A DNA stretch of 64,000 nucleotides, taken from assembly GCF_030413175.1 (NCBI RefSeq), contig NZ_CP129212.1, positions 2,232,001 to 2,296,000 of the forward strand. Reading direction: 5' to 3'. The notes under the pieces are model-generated. The model searched no databases and had not been told where the DNA came from. It saw only the letters and a list, made by a program, of their open reading frames with translations. The translations under genes and the position numbers were made by a program. Of this stretch, positions 42,771-51,244 are shown piece by piece. Within the stretch, counting starts at the first letter, position 1. Every line of letters starts with the position of its first letter. Source of the DNA: Bradyrhizobium roseum. GTDB taxonomy: Bacteria > Pseudomonadota > Alphaproteobacteria > Rhizobiales > Xanthobacteraceae.

Positions 42771-43207
42771 AGTGCCCCGCACGATCGTCGGCCGGGTTCA
42801 CGCTGGCCGAATTGCTGGTCGTCATCGGCATCATCGCGCTGGTTCTGGCGGGCACGCTGTCGGCCAAACCGAAGGCGGTCGCCACGCGCGTCGCCGTCAC
42901 GGCCCGATCCGTCGCCGCAACGCTTCAACTGGCTCGCGCACAGGCGATGTCGAGCAACGCCGAAACGCTGTTCCGGATCGACCTGGAGAAAGGCCGCTTC
43001 GGCCTGCCGAATGCCATGCACGCGCTGCCGCGCGGAATGGTCGCCGCGGTGGTGGTCGCCGAGACCGAGCGCGCCGGCGACCGCGGTGGCATCCGATTTT
43101 ACCCCGACGGCCAGTCCTCCGGCGGCGAGATCGCCCTGATGCTGGAAGGACGGTCGGCGCGCATCGCGGTCAACTGGCTGACCGGCGAACCGCGGCTCAT
43201 GCCATGA
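42767..43207 (+). CDS. gspH: Type II secretion minor pseudopilin GspH
   Basis: This 146-residue minor pseudopilin has the prepilin site G10|F11 with E15 at +5 (FTLAELLVV), then a hydrophobic helix and a globular C-terminal domain containing GGIRFYPDGQSSGG, typical of GspH. It starts within the end of gspF and overlaps gspI by four bases (ATGA at 43204). A gspG gene, which normally lies between gspF and gspH, is absent here. Confidence 0.85.
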   Translation: MKCPARSSAGFTLAELLVVIGIIALVLAGTLSAKPKAVATRVAVTARSVAATLQLARAQAMSSNAETLFRIDLEKGRFGLPNAMHALPRGMVAAVVVAETERAGDRGGIRFYPDGQSSGGEIALMLEGRSARIAVNWLTGEPRLMP

Positions 43208-43650
43208 GGCGTGTGCGATCCAGGCGAGGGTCAATCCGGCGCGGCGAGCGCGGATTCGCGCTGATCGAAATCCTGGTCGCCTTCGTCATTCTGGCGCTGG
43301 GACTCGGCGCGATACTGACCGGCGTGGTGGTCGCGATGCGTTCTGACGCGCGCACCCAGATCAGTCGTACCGCGCTCAGGGTCGCGCACTCGCGCCTGGA
43401 GGCCGCCGGCATCACCGAGGCGCTCGCGCCGGGCACTCGCGAAGGCGTCATCGCGAACAAGTTCCGCTGGCGGCAGACCGTCACCGAACTTCGTCCCGCC
43501 ACCGACGCGCGCGGGCCGCAAGGCGTCGCCCGGCCGGCCCCGGCCGGCAACGCGTTGCGGTCGTACTGGGTTGAAGTCGCGGTTGAGGCGCCGGACGGCA
43601 CCGCCACGAGGCTCGCGGCGTTGAAGCTTGCGCCGGAGGCCAAGCCATGA
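43204..43650 (+). CDS. gspI: Type II secretion minor pseudopilin GspI
   Basis: This 148-residue minor pseudopilin has a basic leader ending at G17|F18 and E22 at +5 (FALIEILVAFVILALGLGA). The short C-terminal domain (FRWRQTVTEL, YWVEVAVEAPDG) is typical of GspI. It is part of the pseudopilus tip with GspJ and GspK. The ATG overlaps the TGA of gspH, and the stop overlaps the gspJ start by four bases. Confidence 0.85.
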   Translation: MRRVRSRRGSIRRGERGFALIEILVAFVILALGLGAILTGVVVAMRSDARTQISRTALRVAHSRLEAAGITEALAPGTREGVIANKFRWRQTVTELRPATDARGPQGVARPAPAGNALRSYWVEVAVEAPDGTATRLAALKLAPEAKP

Positions 43651-44309
43651 CGCGCATGGTTCGCAGCCGGCTGATCGCACGCGTCGCCGCTCGCCGGAGC
43701 GGCGAGCAGGGGCTGACGATGATCGAGCTGCTGCTGTCGCTTGCGATCCTCGCGATCCTCACCGGTTTTCTTGCCGGCGGATTAGCGATGGCCCGGCAAG
43801 CGTTTGCCACCGATCGCGCAGGTGAGATTGCAGGCGAGACAAGTGCTGCGATCCAGACCGTCGCAGCCCTGGTGGGATCGGCACTCCCGGTTCGACCGGA
43901 GACGTCAGGCCCAAAGGACGCCACGCGCACAAAGGAGCCGAGCGGATTCGACGGTCGCAGCGAGGCGGTCGCCTTCGTGGGCCTGAGCGAGGGACGGTCG
44001 CTGCGCGGCGGGCCGCACAGGATCGTGCTGCGGCGGAGCGGCAGCGACCTCGTCGCCGATTTTACCCCGTTCGACCGGGCGCGCGCGAAGGACAGTCCGG
44101 AGCCGGACGCCACCCGGGTCGTGGTGCTCAGCGGCGTCCGCGACATCCGCATCGGATATTTCGGCACCCTCGATCCCAAGGTGAAACCGGCCTGGCGCGC
44201 CGACTGGCCTCGCGCCGAGCGGCTGCCGGACCTGGTTTCGATCCGGATCGAATTCGAGGACGCGCGGCGCAACGAGCCCGCCGCCATCGTGGCGTTGCGC
44301 CAGGGCTGA
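43647..44309 (+). CDS. gspJ: Type II secretion minor pseudopilin GspJ
   Basis: This 220-residue minor pseudopilin has the site G22|L23 and E27 at +5 (LTMIELLLSLAILAILTG), followed by the larger GspJ-type globular domain. It completes the H-I-J group. A 185-base gap without a recognised gene follows before gspL, the only real break in the forward operon, and may hold an additional promoter. Confidence 0.82.
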   Translation: MTRMVRSRLIARVAARRSGEQGLTMIELLLSLAILAILTGFLAGGLAMARQAFATDRAGEIAGETSAAIQTVAALVGSALPVRPETSGPKDATRTKEPSGFDGRSEAVAFVGLSEGRSLRGGPHRIVLRRSGSDLVADFTPFDRARAKDSPEPDATRVVVLSGVRDIRIGYFGTLDPKVKPAWRADWPRAERLPDLVSIRIEFEDARRNEPAAIVALRQG

Positions 44310-44494
44310 GGCGCGGTTCCGGAGATGGAAATATCGTGCTGAAATCCAACGATGAAATGCAATTGAAGCAGGCTCTCAAGTGCGCCGGAAACGTCACGCC
44401 GCCGGCCTGCGGCCGCTCGTTACCCTTCGTAAAGAATTAGTAAATAGGCTCTCCCGCATTCGAATCGATTGCCGCGATCCGAGAAGTGACGATC

Positions 44495-45604
44495 ATGCCT
44501 GTCGCCGACCTGCCAGCCCGTGCCGGTGGCCTCCACGTCCTCACGGCGTGGGGCAGGGACTTTGCGCGATGGTGGCTGTCGGGCTTGCGCGACGCCGCGC
44601 CGGCGCGCTGGCGCGAATGGGCCGAGGGCGAGGCACGGCCGCAGGTGACGCTCTGGGGAGACGGCGACTGCGTCGTTTGCCGCCTGGTGTCCGCCAAGGG
44701 CCCGACGGAAACCCGGTTTGCGTTGCCGCTCTTCAACGCCGCCACGCTCGATTTATGGCTCGTCATGCAGGGCGTGACGCGGGAGGCGACCACCATCGCA
44801 CCCGTGATTTCGCGCGAGTTGTTCTTCCTGCGCGAGTTGAGTGTGCCCAAGGCGGCCTTCGGCGCGCTGCCCAAAATTCTCGACCAGGAGATCGTGCGGC
44901 GAACGCCATTCCAGCTTTCGGAGATATGGCACGCAGCGACCTCTGTTGGGCCGGAATCAGGCGGCGTCGTGCCGATGTGCCACTGGATCGTCCGGCGCGA
45001 TCGAGTCGAGGCGGCGCTGTCGGGGCTCGGTCTGGCGTCGCAGGATGTCGACTGTCTGGCGGTCGCGGATGCCGGCGGCGAAGCCGTTCCTGTCATCGCC
45101 TTCCGCGCCGTCAGCGACGAGGACCCGGCGTGGGCGCTGCGGGCGGTCCGGCTGCTGGCAGCTGCCGCGCTCGGCGCCGTGCTGCTGGGCCTCGTCGTCT
45201 TCGAATGGCGCCAGGCCGGCGTTGCCGCCGCGCTGGAGACGGCCGTTGCCGAGGCCCGGCAGGCCGCTCAAAGCGGCCGGGATGGCCTTGATCCCGCGGC
45301 GCGCCTGTTCGCGATGAAGGCTGACGTTGGCGTTTTGGCCGTGTGGGATGAACTGTCGCGGATATTGCCCGAGCATACCTTTCTGACCGAGACCCGCATC
45401 GCCGACGGCGCCGTGACAATATCGGGTTTTTCGGCGGATGCCGCGCGGCTCGTTCGCGTCATCGACCAGTCGCCGCTGTTTTCGGGTGCTTCGCTGACAT
45501 CCGCGATCACGCCGGACGCGAACGAGCGCAAGGATCGCTTCAGCATGGTGTTCAGGCTGCGTGGCGCGCGCACGACGCCCGCACGCTCCCGGGTCGCGCC
45601 ATGA
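44495..45604 (+). CDS. gspL: Type II secretion GspL (PilM/PilN-like)
   Basis: This 369-residue protein has a cytoplasmic actin-like N-terminal half (LWGDGDCVVCRLVS.., LDQEIVRRTPFQLSEIWH). A single membrane helix (about residues 205-226, AVRLLAAAALGAVLLGLVVFEW) follows, then a periplasmic PilN/ferredoxin-like domain (DELSRILPEHTFLTETRI). It links GspE to GspM in the inner-membrane platform. The ATG at 44495 with GAGAAG upstream is used instead of a GTG at 44486. The stop overlaps the gspM start by four bases. Confidence 0.82.
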   Translation: MPVADLPARAGGLHVLTAWGRDFARWWLSGLRDAAPARWREWAEGEARPQVTLWGDGDCVVCRLVSAKGPTETRFALPLFNAATLDLWLVMQGVTREATTIAPVISRELFFLRELSVPKAAFGALPKILDQEIVRRTPFQLSEIWHAATSVGPESGGVVPMCHWIVRRDRVEAALSGLGLASQDVDCLAVADAGGEAVPVIAFRAVSDEDPAWALRAVRLLAAAALGAVLLGLVVFEWRQAGVAAALETAVAEARQAAQSGRDGLDPAARLFAMKADVGVLAVWDELSRILPEHTFLTETRIADGAVTISGFSADAARLVRVIDQSPLFSGASLTSAITPDANERKDRFSMVFRLRGARTTPARSRVAP

Positions 45605-46209
45605 TCCAGAATCTGAAACTGGCGCGCGGAACGCCGTTCATGGCCTTCAACGCCGCCGCCCTGTTCTTTGTCGTCGTCTTCTTTCTGGCGCCGATCATGG
45701 GGCACTTTGCCGATCGGGGAGAAGAGATTTCGGACCATGCGGCGCAGCTCGCGCATTTCCACAACGTCGCGCGCGCGGCCAAGAAGTCGGTCGGCAGCGC
45801 CGGGAAATCCGGCGATCCCTTCCTGCCCGGCAACGAAGAACGCGTCGCCAGCGCCGATCTGCAGGCCAGCCTGAAGTCGATGGCGACGAATGCCGGCGTC
45901 AATCTGCTCGCGATCCGGGGCTTGCAGGGCGGGCGATCCCAGCCGTTGCACATGGTCGCCGTGAGCATGGAGCTGGAAGGGCCGCTAAAGGCGGTGCGCG
46001 ACATGATCTCGACGATCGAGAACCAGACGCCGCTGCTGTTTGTCCCGACCGTCGCGTTCCGAAGCCTGGCGGATGGTGACGACAGTGCGATCCGCGCGGA
46101 ACTCAGGGTCCAGGGCGCCATCCGCGGCGGTGCGCAGTCCGGGCGCGAGCAGGCGATGGATGGTCAACAAGCGAGGCCCGGATCGGCCCCGGCAGGGCGG
46201 GCGCCATGA
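45601..46209 (+). CDS. gspM: Type II secretion GspM
   Basis: This 202-residue protein has a short cytoplasmic start, one membrane helix (about residues 16-34, AALFFVVVFFLAPIMGHF) and a periplasmic domain of the T2SSM_b type (LMATNAGVNLL-like region, LEGPLKAVRDMISTIENQTPLL). It is a bitopic platform protein that pairs with GspL. Overlaps of four bases with both neighbours indicate translational coupling. Confidence 0.82.
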   Translation: MIQNLKLARGTPFMAFNAAALFFVVVFFLAPIMGHFADRGEEISDHAAQLAHFHNVARAAKKSVGSAGKSGDPFLPGNEERVASADLQASLKSMATNAGVNLLAIRGLQGGRSQPLHMVAVSMELEGPLKAVRDMISTIENQTPLLFVPTVAFRSLADGDDSAIRAELRVQGAIRGGAQSGREQAMDGQQARPGSAPAGRAP

Positions 46210-46823
46210 CCTCCCTGGCGCAAATAGTTCAGCTTCGGCTGTCGGGCCTCGCAGGTTCGCCGCGGCAATTCGCAGCCGCCGGGCTTGCCGCCATGCTCGG
46301 CCGGAGCGATCTGCCGGGTCGGAGCGAGCTGACTTCGCTGCGGCCTGCAACGCGGGTTCTCATCGTGGGACTGGCGGGCTGGATCGCGCTGGCCGGCGCG
46401 ATGACGCTGGGCGCGGTGATTTCGCTTGAGGTTTCCACGGTGACCGCCCCGGCCAGGTTCGGCACGAGCGGAGCGGCGGCCAAGAGCTCAGGCGCACGCG
46501 CAGCCGCAGGCTATGAGAACATCGTGCAACGCCCGCTGTTTTCGCGGAACCGGCAGGTCGTCGTCGCGCCCGAACCGGTCGCGCTGGCGCCACCTCCGCC
46601 GGTGGTGGCAACGCTGGACCCGGGCATGACCCTCAAAGGGGTGTTCATGAGCGAGGGGGTAGCGAAGGCGTTCCTGATCACGGCGCAAAGCCCGCTGGGC
46701 AGCTGGGTGGAACTCAACGGTCAGGTCGGCGGCTGGCGCGTTACCGCGGTGACCCCCGATCACGTCATGCTGGAGGGGCAGGGCGAGAAGCTCACGCTGC
46801 CGCTGCACGCGAGCGGGAGATGA
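46206..46823 (+). CDS. GspC/GspN-like inner membrane protein with HR domain
   Basis: This 205-residue protein has one membrane helix (about residues 48-70) and a periplasmic homology-region domain. The phrases NIVQRPLFSRNR, LKGVFMSEGVAKAFL and WRVTAVTPDHVMLEG match the HR domain that in GspC contacts the secretin N0 domain. In this genus the gene is often called GspN, so I give no symbol. It likely connects the inner-membrane platform with GspD. It lacks a C-terminal PDZ or coiled coil. Confidence 0.7.
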   Translation: MTSLAQIVQLRLSGLAGSPRQFAAAGLAAMLGRSDLPGRSELTSLRPATRVLIVGLAGWIALAGAMTLGAVISLEVSTVTAPARFGTSGAAAKSSGARAAAGYENIVQRPLFSRNRQVVVAPEPVALAPPPPVVATLDPGMTLKGVFMSEGVAKAFLITAQSPLGSWVELNGQVGGWRVTAVTPDHVMLEGQGEKLTLPLHASGR

Positions 46824-47440
46824 TACGCGCGCTGCGCAGGACCGGTGACCGCACCGGTCGTTTTCTGAGCGAAGCGCTGACCGGACGACCGGCCGGGCGG
46901 CCGTATGTGGTCGTGGCATGGGGCCTGGTCGCCGGCGCGATCTGGTTCGCCATCGGTCTCGCGGACGACCCCGGCTGGCCGCTGCCCGCACTCGCGGCCT
47001 GCTACCTCGGCGTTTGGCTGGCCGCTGTTTGCGCTATTGACGCCCGCTACGGGATCATTCCGGACAGCATGGTGCTGGCGCTGGCCGCCGGCGGCGCGTT
47101 GTACGCCTGGCTGTGGGGGACGGGAGATTTTTGGTGGCGCGGGCTGGAGGCAGCCTTGATCTTTGCCGCCGTGTCGCTGTTCCGTGCCATCTATCGCTGG
47201 CTGCGCGGCCATGACGGCCTGGGTTTTGGCGACGTCAAGTTCGTGGCGGCGGGCACGCTTTGGGTCGGGGCGGACGGTATTCCGGCCGTGCTGTTGATCG
47301 CGGTGGTGTCAGCCCTGGTCAGCTTGCTGATCCTGCGCGCGCAGGGGCATGAACTGCACGGCAAGCAGGCGATCTCGTTCGGGCCGCATCTGGCGATCGG
47401 ACTGTGGTGGGTGTGGGTCTTGGGACCGCAGCCGATCTAA
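46820..47440 (+). CDS. gspO: Prepilin peptidase GspO (A24 family, short form)
   Basis: This 206-residue membrane aspartic protease has several helices and the two catalytic aspartates of the A24 family: D74 in AVCAIDARYGIIPD and D138 in LGFGDVKF (GxGD motif). It cleaves prepilin leaders of the pseudopilins. The N-terminal methylase part with Cys pairs found in PilD is missing, so this is the short, CpaA-like form. It is the last gene of the forward T2SS operon and is followed by a hairpin terminator. Confidence 0.88.
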   Translation: MIRALRRTGDRTGRFLSEALTGRPAGRPYVVVAWGLVAGAIWFAIGLADDPGWPLPALAACYLGVWLAAVCAIDARYGIIPDSMVLALAAGGALYAWLWGTGDFWWRGLEAALIFAAVSLFRAIYRWLRGHDGLGFGDVKFVAAGTLWVGADGIPAVLLIAVVSALVSLLILRAQGHELHGKQAISFGPHLAIGLWWVWVLGPQPI

Positions 47441-47480
47441 ACTTGGCGGCGCTTGGGGACGTGTCGCACGGGCACGCAAA

Positions 47481-47503
47481 AAAGCCGCCCGAAGGCGGCC
47501 TTT
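47481..47503. terminator. Bidirectional terminator between gspO and a PEP-CTERM gene
   Basis: GCCGCC (47484-47489), a CGAA loop and GGCGGC (47494-47499) form a six-pair GC stem with A runs on one side and T on the other. On the minus strand it reads GCCGCC-TTCG-GGCGGC then six T, a classic terminator for the PEP-CTERM gene 28 bases away, and it also fits the end of gspO. Confidence 0.75.
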
Positions 47504-47526
47504 CGCTTCCACCGACCTGGATGACT

Positions 47527-48186
47527 TCACGCGGTGATCGCGGCCGGTCGTGATTTCCGGCGATAAGCCATGAAGCCTATGCCGGCGAAGCCAAGGATCA
47601 GCATCGCCCAGGTCGACGGCTCGGGAATGGCATTGACCTGGATCGAGACGCCGCCCAGGAGCGCGTCTTCCGAACTGAAAAGCTTCAGGTCGAAGGTGTA
47701 GATGCCGGACACATTGGGGTTGAAATTGATCGGGCCGCCCAGAAAAGCAAAGCCCAGGTTTTCGCTGTTCTGATCGAATGACCCACCGGTTGGCTTATTG
47801 TCCGATATTTGCGTCGGATCGAACGCCAAGCTCCCCCCGGGACCGGTAATCGTCAGTAGCGAATAAGTATCCTCGTACGAGCCTGGATTCACCGAGAACT
47901 CGAAATTCCACAGTGCCCTGCCGGGCGGCGTGCTGCCCGTTGGTGCAAAATAAACATTTCCTGTCGGCGTGATCGGTCCGACAAATCGAATCGAGGCACG
48001 CAAGCCAAGTTCGACCCCATTGGCGCCGGTGTCGACGGCAAAATGGCCGTTGCTGGTGCCGGCCCCTTGGTACCATCCCGACGCCAGGCTCTGATCGAAC
48101 GTGACGACGGCCGCCGCTGGACTGACAAGAGAAGTCAATGCAAGCGCGGCTCCGAGACCAATCAAACCAAACGATAAAATCCGCAT
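47527..48186 (-). CDS. PEP-CTERM (PEPxxWA type) surface protein
   Basis: This 219-residue exported protein has a signal peptide (residues 1-26, ending SPAAA) and a beta-rich body. The C-terminal sorting tail reads [28 protein letters not shown] motif, hydrophobic helix, basic end. PEP-CTERM proteins are processed by an exosortase (not seen in this window) and are usually found beside EPS genes. GGGGAT precedes the ATG, a likely promoter lies at 48221-48249, and a terminator follows at 47481-47503. The body is not recognised. Confidence 0.88.
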   Translation of the reverse strand: MRILSFGLIGLGAALALTSLVSPAAAVVTFDQSLASGWYQGAGTSNGHFAVDTGANGVELGLRASIRFVGPITPTGNVYFAPTGSTPPGRALWNFEFSVNPGSYEDTYSLLTITGPGGSLAFDPTQISDNKPTGGSFDQNSENLGFAFLGGPINFNPNVSGIYTFDLKLFSSEDALLGGVSIQVNAIPEPSTWAMLILGFAGIGFMAYRRKSRPAAITA

Positions 48187-48220
48187 ATTTCATCCCCAGA
48201 ATCAATTTGGTTGAATTCTC

Positions 48221-48249
48221 AATAGAGTCATTATTTCCGGTTTAGTCAA
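48221..48249 (-). promoter_or_regulatory. Predicted sigma70-type promoter of the PEP-CTERM gene
   Basis: On the minus strand TTGACT (48249-48244) and TCTATT (48226-48221) are separated by 17 bases, a good match to housekeeping -35 and -10 elements, about 35 bases upstream of the ATG at 48186. The start point would be near 48214. Confidence 0.45.
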
Positions 48250-48370
48250 TCTGCGGTTGGGAATAACCGTTCTTTGCACGCGATATTATTTGGGATCGTC
48301 CTGGGCAGGTCCGCCGCGCGAACGGCGATTTTGCTCCGCGCCCGGCCAGATTAAATCCGGCGCGTTATTT

Positions 48371-48787
48371 TCAGGATGGCTTGTCCTTTGCCGACCGTAA
48401 CCACTGGACCGCCTTCGCAATGGCGATGCCGGCTGCGCCACCCGCCATTTTCTCCAGCGCATCGATCCAGGTGCCGTGACGATCGGGCGTCATGGTCTGC
48501 ATGATCTCCAGCATGGCGGCAGCACCCAGGACGATGATGCAAACGAGAATCGGGCGTTTCGGATAAGCAATGCCGAACAGGGCACCAAGGAAAGCAAACG
48601 CGATGATGTGCTCGAAATGGGCATAGGTCTGCATTGCCGGCCGCATCAGATATGGGGCGAGCTTGAAGTAGATTGCATAGACAAACCCGACATGCGTCAG
48701 CGTGGCATAGGCGATCGCGATGACCGCGACCCACGCCGCTACGACGGCGATGCGGTTGGGGCGTCTCTTCACTTTGAGGTTTTGCAT
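48371..48787 (-). CDS. VanZ-like family membrane protein
   Basis: This 138-residue protein has four hydrophobic segments and the VanZ-type pattern: a helix, QTYAHFEHIIAFAFLGALFG, a third helix, LEIMQTMTPDRHGTWIDALEKMAGGAAGI. The H/E and DALEKMAGG residues are characteristic. VanZ-like proteins are small membrane proteins of unclear function, often near envelope genes. The ATG at 48787 is used; the frame runs to 48853. It has no near neighbour on the same strand. Confidence 0.75.
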   Translation of the reverse strand: MQNLKVKRRPNRIAVVAAWVAVIAIAYATLTHVGFVYAIYFKLAPYLMRPAMQTYAHFEHIIAFAFLGALFGIAYPKRPILVCIIVLGAAAMLEIMQTMTPDRHGTWIDALEKMAGGAAGIAIAKAVQWLRSAKDKPS

Positions 48788-48982
48788 TGGTCCGGAACTT
48801 CTTTCCAGGCACAGAATTCTCAACCTTACCTCGTCCGGGCAAGGCCAAGGCATTTCCCGCCCACGGGCCGCAGTAAACTTTGCGCTAAGGGAAACGATCG
48901 ATTGCGGGTCGGTCGCTTAGTCGGAGTCCAACGGATTTTCACTAGAATTGCCCGAAGATGAATTGACGATACGGGTGGCCCA

Positions 48983-49294
48983 GTGTTTACGGAACGGCGA
49001 AAGAGCGAACGTCGCTCCTGTCACGGAGCGGCAAAGATTCAGTTGGGCGCCGGCTCGCTGCCGCGCGATTGCACGATCACGGATATCTCCGAGGGCGGTG
49101 TCCGGGTGATCGTCGAGAATCTCGACGTGCCCGCGGAGTTTACGCTGATCCTTTCGACAGGCCGTCCCCGGCTGTGCCGACTGGCCTGGCGCATCGGATG
49201 CGAATTCGGTGCTCAGTTTGTCGACCACATGGCCTCCACGCCGTCTCGAGATTCCGCTCCGCAGGGCAGTGCGAGGACACCGGAATATGCGTAA
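48983..49294 (+). CDS. PilZ domain protein
   Basis: This 103-residue protein is a single PilZ domain, a possible c-di-GMP receiver. It has ERRKSERRSC at residues 4-13 (R-x-x-x-R region) and DISEGGVRV (D/N-x-S-x-x-G) near residue 34. PilZ proteins control EPS, motility or secretion, which fits the neighbourhood. The start is GTG. Its end overlaps the next small secreted-protein gene by eight bases. Confidence 0.75.
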   Translation: MFTERRKSERRSCHGAAKIQLGAGSLPRDCTITDISEGGVRVIVENLDVPAEFTLILSTGRPRLCRLAWRIGCEFGAQFVDHMASTPSRDSAPQGSARTPEYA

Positions 49295-49595
49295 GGCGTA
49301 TTCAGTCCTGTTGGCGCTCTCCCTGAGTTTCACGATCGTTCCGGATATCGTGGCCGCCGGCAGCACGCCTGTCATCGACCCGGGATTTCGCGGGATTGGC
49401 TATCCGGGCGGATATGGCTATGCACGTCTGTACGGTCATCCATTCGACGATGGTTACGACCATCCGTTCGGCTACGGAGAGTATGCGCAGTACGGTCCAT
49501 GGGTCTATCCCGGCGATGCTGCCTGCTATGCTTTGCGCCGGGTGTGGACCGGCAGGGGCTGGCGGCAAAGAGCCGTTCGGATCTGCATTCCGTAA
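49287..49595 (+). CDS. Small secreted Gly/Tyr-rich protein
   Basis: This 102-residue protein has a signal peptide (MRKAYSVLLALSLSFTIVPDIVA) and a glycine-, tyrosine-, histidine- and proline-rich body (GYPGGYGYARLYGHPFDDGYDHPFGYGEY). The compact end contains two Cys (ACYALRR..RICIP), which could form one disulfide. It is common in style to short exported proteins of rhizobia, with no known role. Its ATG lies inside the end of the PilZ gene, so the two are probably co-translated. Confidence 0.6.
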   Translation: MRKAYSVLLALSLSFTIVPDIVAAGSTPVIDPGFRGIGYPGGYGYARLYGHPFDDGYDHPFGYGEYAQYGPWVYPGDAACYALRRVWTGRGWRQRAVRICIP

Positions 49596-49616
49596 CGCGG
49601 CGAATCCGAGAATGGC

Positions 49617-51146
49617 CTATTTGGATGTTGGCGGCGCCGCGGCGGCGTCCTTGCGCCACGGCCAGGTCGAAAGGATACGCTCGGCGTCGGCTTCGAGAAG
49701 TTTTCGTTTGGCGATGACTTCTTCCTTGACGAGCCGAAGGTCTTCGTCCTGATAGAAGAAATTGGCGCAGCGCGAATTGTAATCGGTGGCGAGCGCGTTA
49801 TAGGCCCTGACATCTTCGGGCGCCCGGACCCGCTGCTTGACCACACGCAGTCGTTCTTCCTGAAAATGACAGTAGCGAACATATTCGCGCGTAAAGCGTT
49901 GGCCATTGCCTGCCGGGGGAAGCAGTTCGGGCTCCGCGTTTGCTTGCGGCGGATTCGATGCCGAGGCGACGAAGGATGCCGCTTTGGGACCGAAAGTCCA
50001 ATATGCGCCCAGAAGCCCGAGCACAGCGAGCAGCGCCGCAGCCGCCGCTGTGGCCTTTTTCAAATGGCGAAAACCGCGGCTTCCTGCGGACGCCGTCAGA
50101 TGCGGGTTCGGATCGACTTCGGTTGAAGCGTCGCGCTGTATTTTGCGAACGATTTCTCCGATCTTGGTGAGCCGCGCGGATGTGTCCGGAATCGACTGAA
50201 AAGCGTCGAGTGCGGGATCCAGAACCTGTTGAACCGCGAGATACTGGCGCTGGTTGATCAATGCGCCAAGCAGGCCAAATACGCGATCAGGGACGACGTT
50301 CATCTCCGGCGGACTAGAGCCCTGATGCGCGTCGAGCAGCAACATTGGCTGGCAAAGCGAAGCCCATCGCTGCAGCGCGGCCGCCAACCCCTCGATCGAG
50401 GTCGCATCGGTCGGTCGCTGGTCCATCGTTTGGCAGGCCTGGTCGACCTGCTGTTCGGCCCTGGAGCGCATCTCTTCGACGGCGCGCCGGTAGGCTGCCA
50501 GCAGGACGCCAAGCGTTCGAATGAGCGGTGGATCGCGGGTTGCGAGAATCGCGCGGGTCGCCCCCGCCAGCGGTTCCGCAGCGCTTTCGACCGGATCGTA
50601 GGCGTCGATGACGGCAACGCAATGGGCGTGAAGCAGATCGTCCAAGCCCTGCTCTACGCTTGCCACGGGGAGCGGGGGCCAACTGGCCCGACGCCGGAGC
50701 AACTGCAGAGACTGTTGGATTTCCGCGGCGTCGATGCAGGTGTGCGCGTCAATCAAGGCAAGCAGTAATTCGCCGGAGGCGCCGCGTCGCGCCGCGTAGC
50801 GCGCAATGAAATTGGCCATCGGAAGCGGCGCGAACTGCTCTGACGTCTGCGATATCTCTTCGTCGGAGGCGCTAGCAGGAAGTTCGGCGTAAAACAGATC
50901 GACGTGCTCCGGCGTGCTGCCGAAGGGATAGGCGAGCTCGCAAGGCAGGCGGCGCACCGGGTCGAGAAGACTGGCATGGGCTTCCGCCAGGGTTGTCTCC
51001 GGCGCTAAACCCCTTTGTCGTGCCAGCGTCAGAGCGGCCTCGATTTCCCAGGAGGTTGCGCCGGGATCGATTCGCAGGAAGCGAAAGGGATGGGTCGACG
51101 GACCGGATGCGGAGAGCGGGGATTGATTGGCTGAATCGGTGGCCAT
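49617..51146 (-). CDS. Single-pass membrane protein with J-domain-like N terminus, hypothetical
   Basis: This 509-residue protein starts with a J-domain-like stretch (FRFLRIDPGATSWEIEAALTLARQRG) without a clear HPD motif. A long helical cytoplasmic part (about residues 80-345) and one membrane helix (about 365-385, AAAAALLAVLGLLGAYW) follow. A periplasmic, mostly helical end contains two Cys (YCHFQEERL, SRCANFF). The ATG at 51146 is chosen; a GTG at 51179 is an alternative. It lies between an exported-protein gene and a GT2 gene. It could be a co-chaperone or envelope-assembly factor, but the function is unknown. Confidence 0.55.
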   Translation of the reverse strand: MATDSANQSPLSASGPSTHPFRFLRIDPGATSWEIEAALTLARQRGLAPETTLAEAHASLLDPVRRLPCELAYPFGSTPEHVDLFYAELPASASDEEISQTSEQFAPLPMANFIARYAARRGASGELLLALIDAHTCIDAAEIQQSLQLLRRRASWPPLPVASVEQGLDDLLHAHCVAVIDAYDPVESAAEPLAGATRAILATRDPPLIRTLGVLLAAYRRAVEEMRSRAEQQVDQACQTMDQRPTDATSIEGLAAALQRWASLCQPMLLLDAHQGSSPPEMNVVPDRVFGLLGALINQRQYLAVQQVLDPALDAFQSIPDTSARLTKIGEIVRKIQRDASTEVDPNPHLTASAGSRGFRHLKKATAAAAALLAVLGLLGAYWTFGPKAASFVASASNPPQANAEPELLPPAGNGQRFTREYVRYCHFQEERLRVVKQRVRAPEDVRAYNALATDYNSRCANFFYQDEDLRLVKEEVIAKRKLLEADAERILSTWPWRKDAAAAPPTSK

Positions 51147-51244
51147 ATCCGGATTACTCGACCTGTCTTTCGGGCACACGGTCCCAGGCTTCGATCAAAT
51201 CCTTCGTCGGGGGCTATGAATAACCCTGAAGCGGGGTTTGCAAA

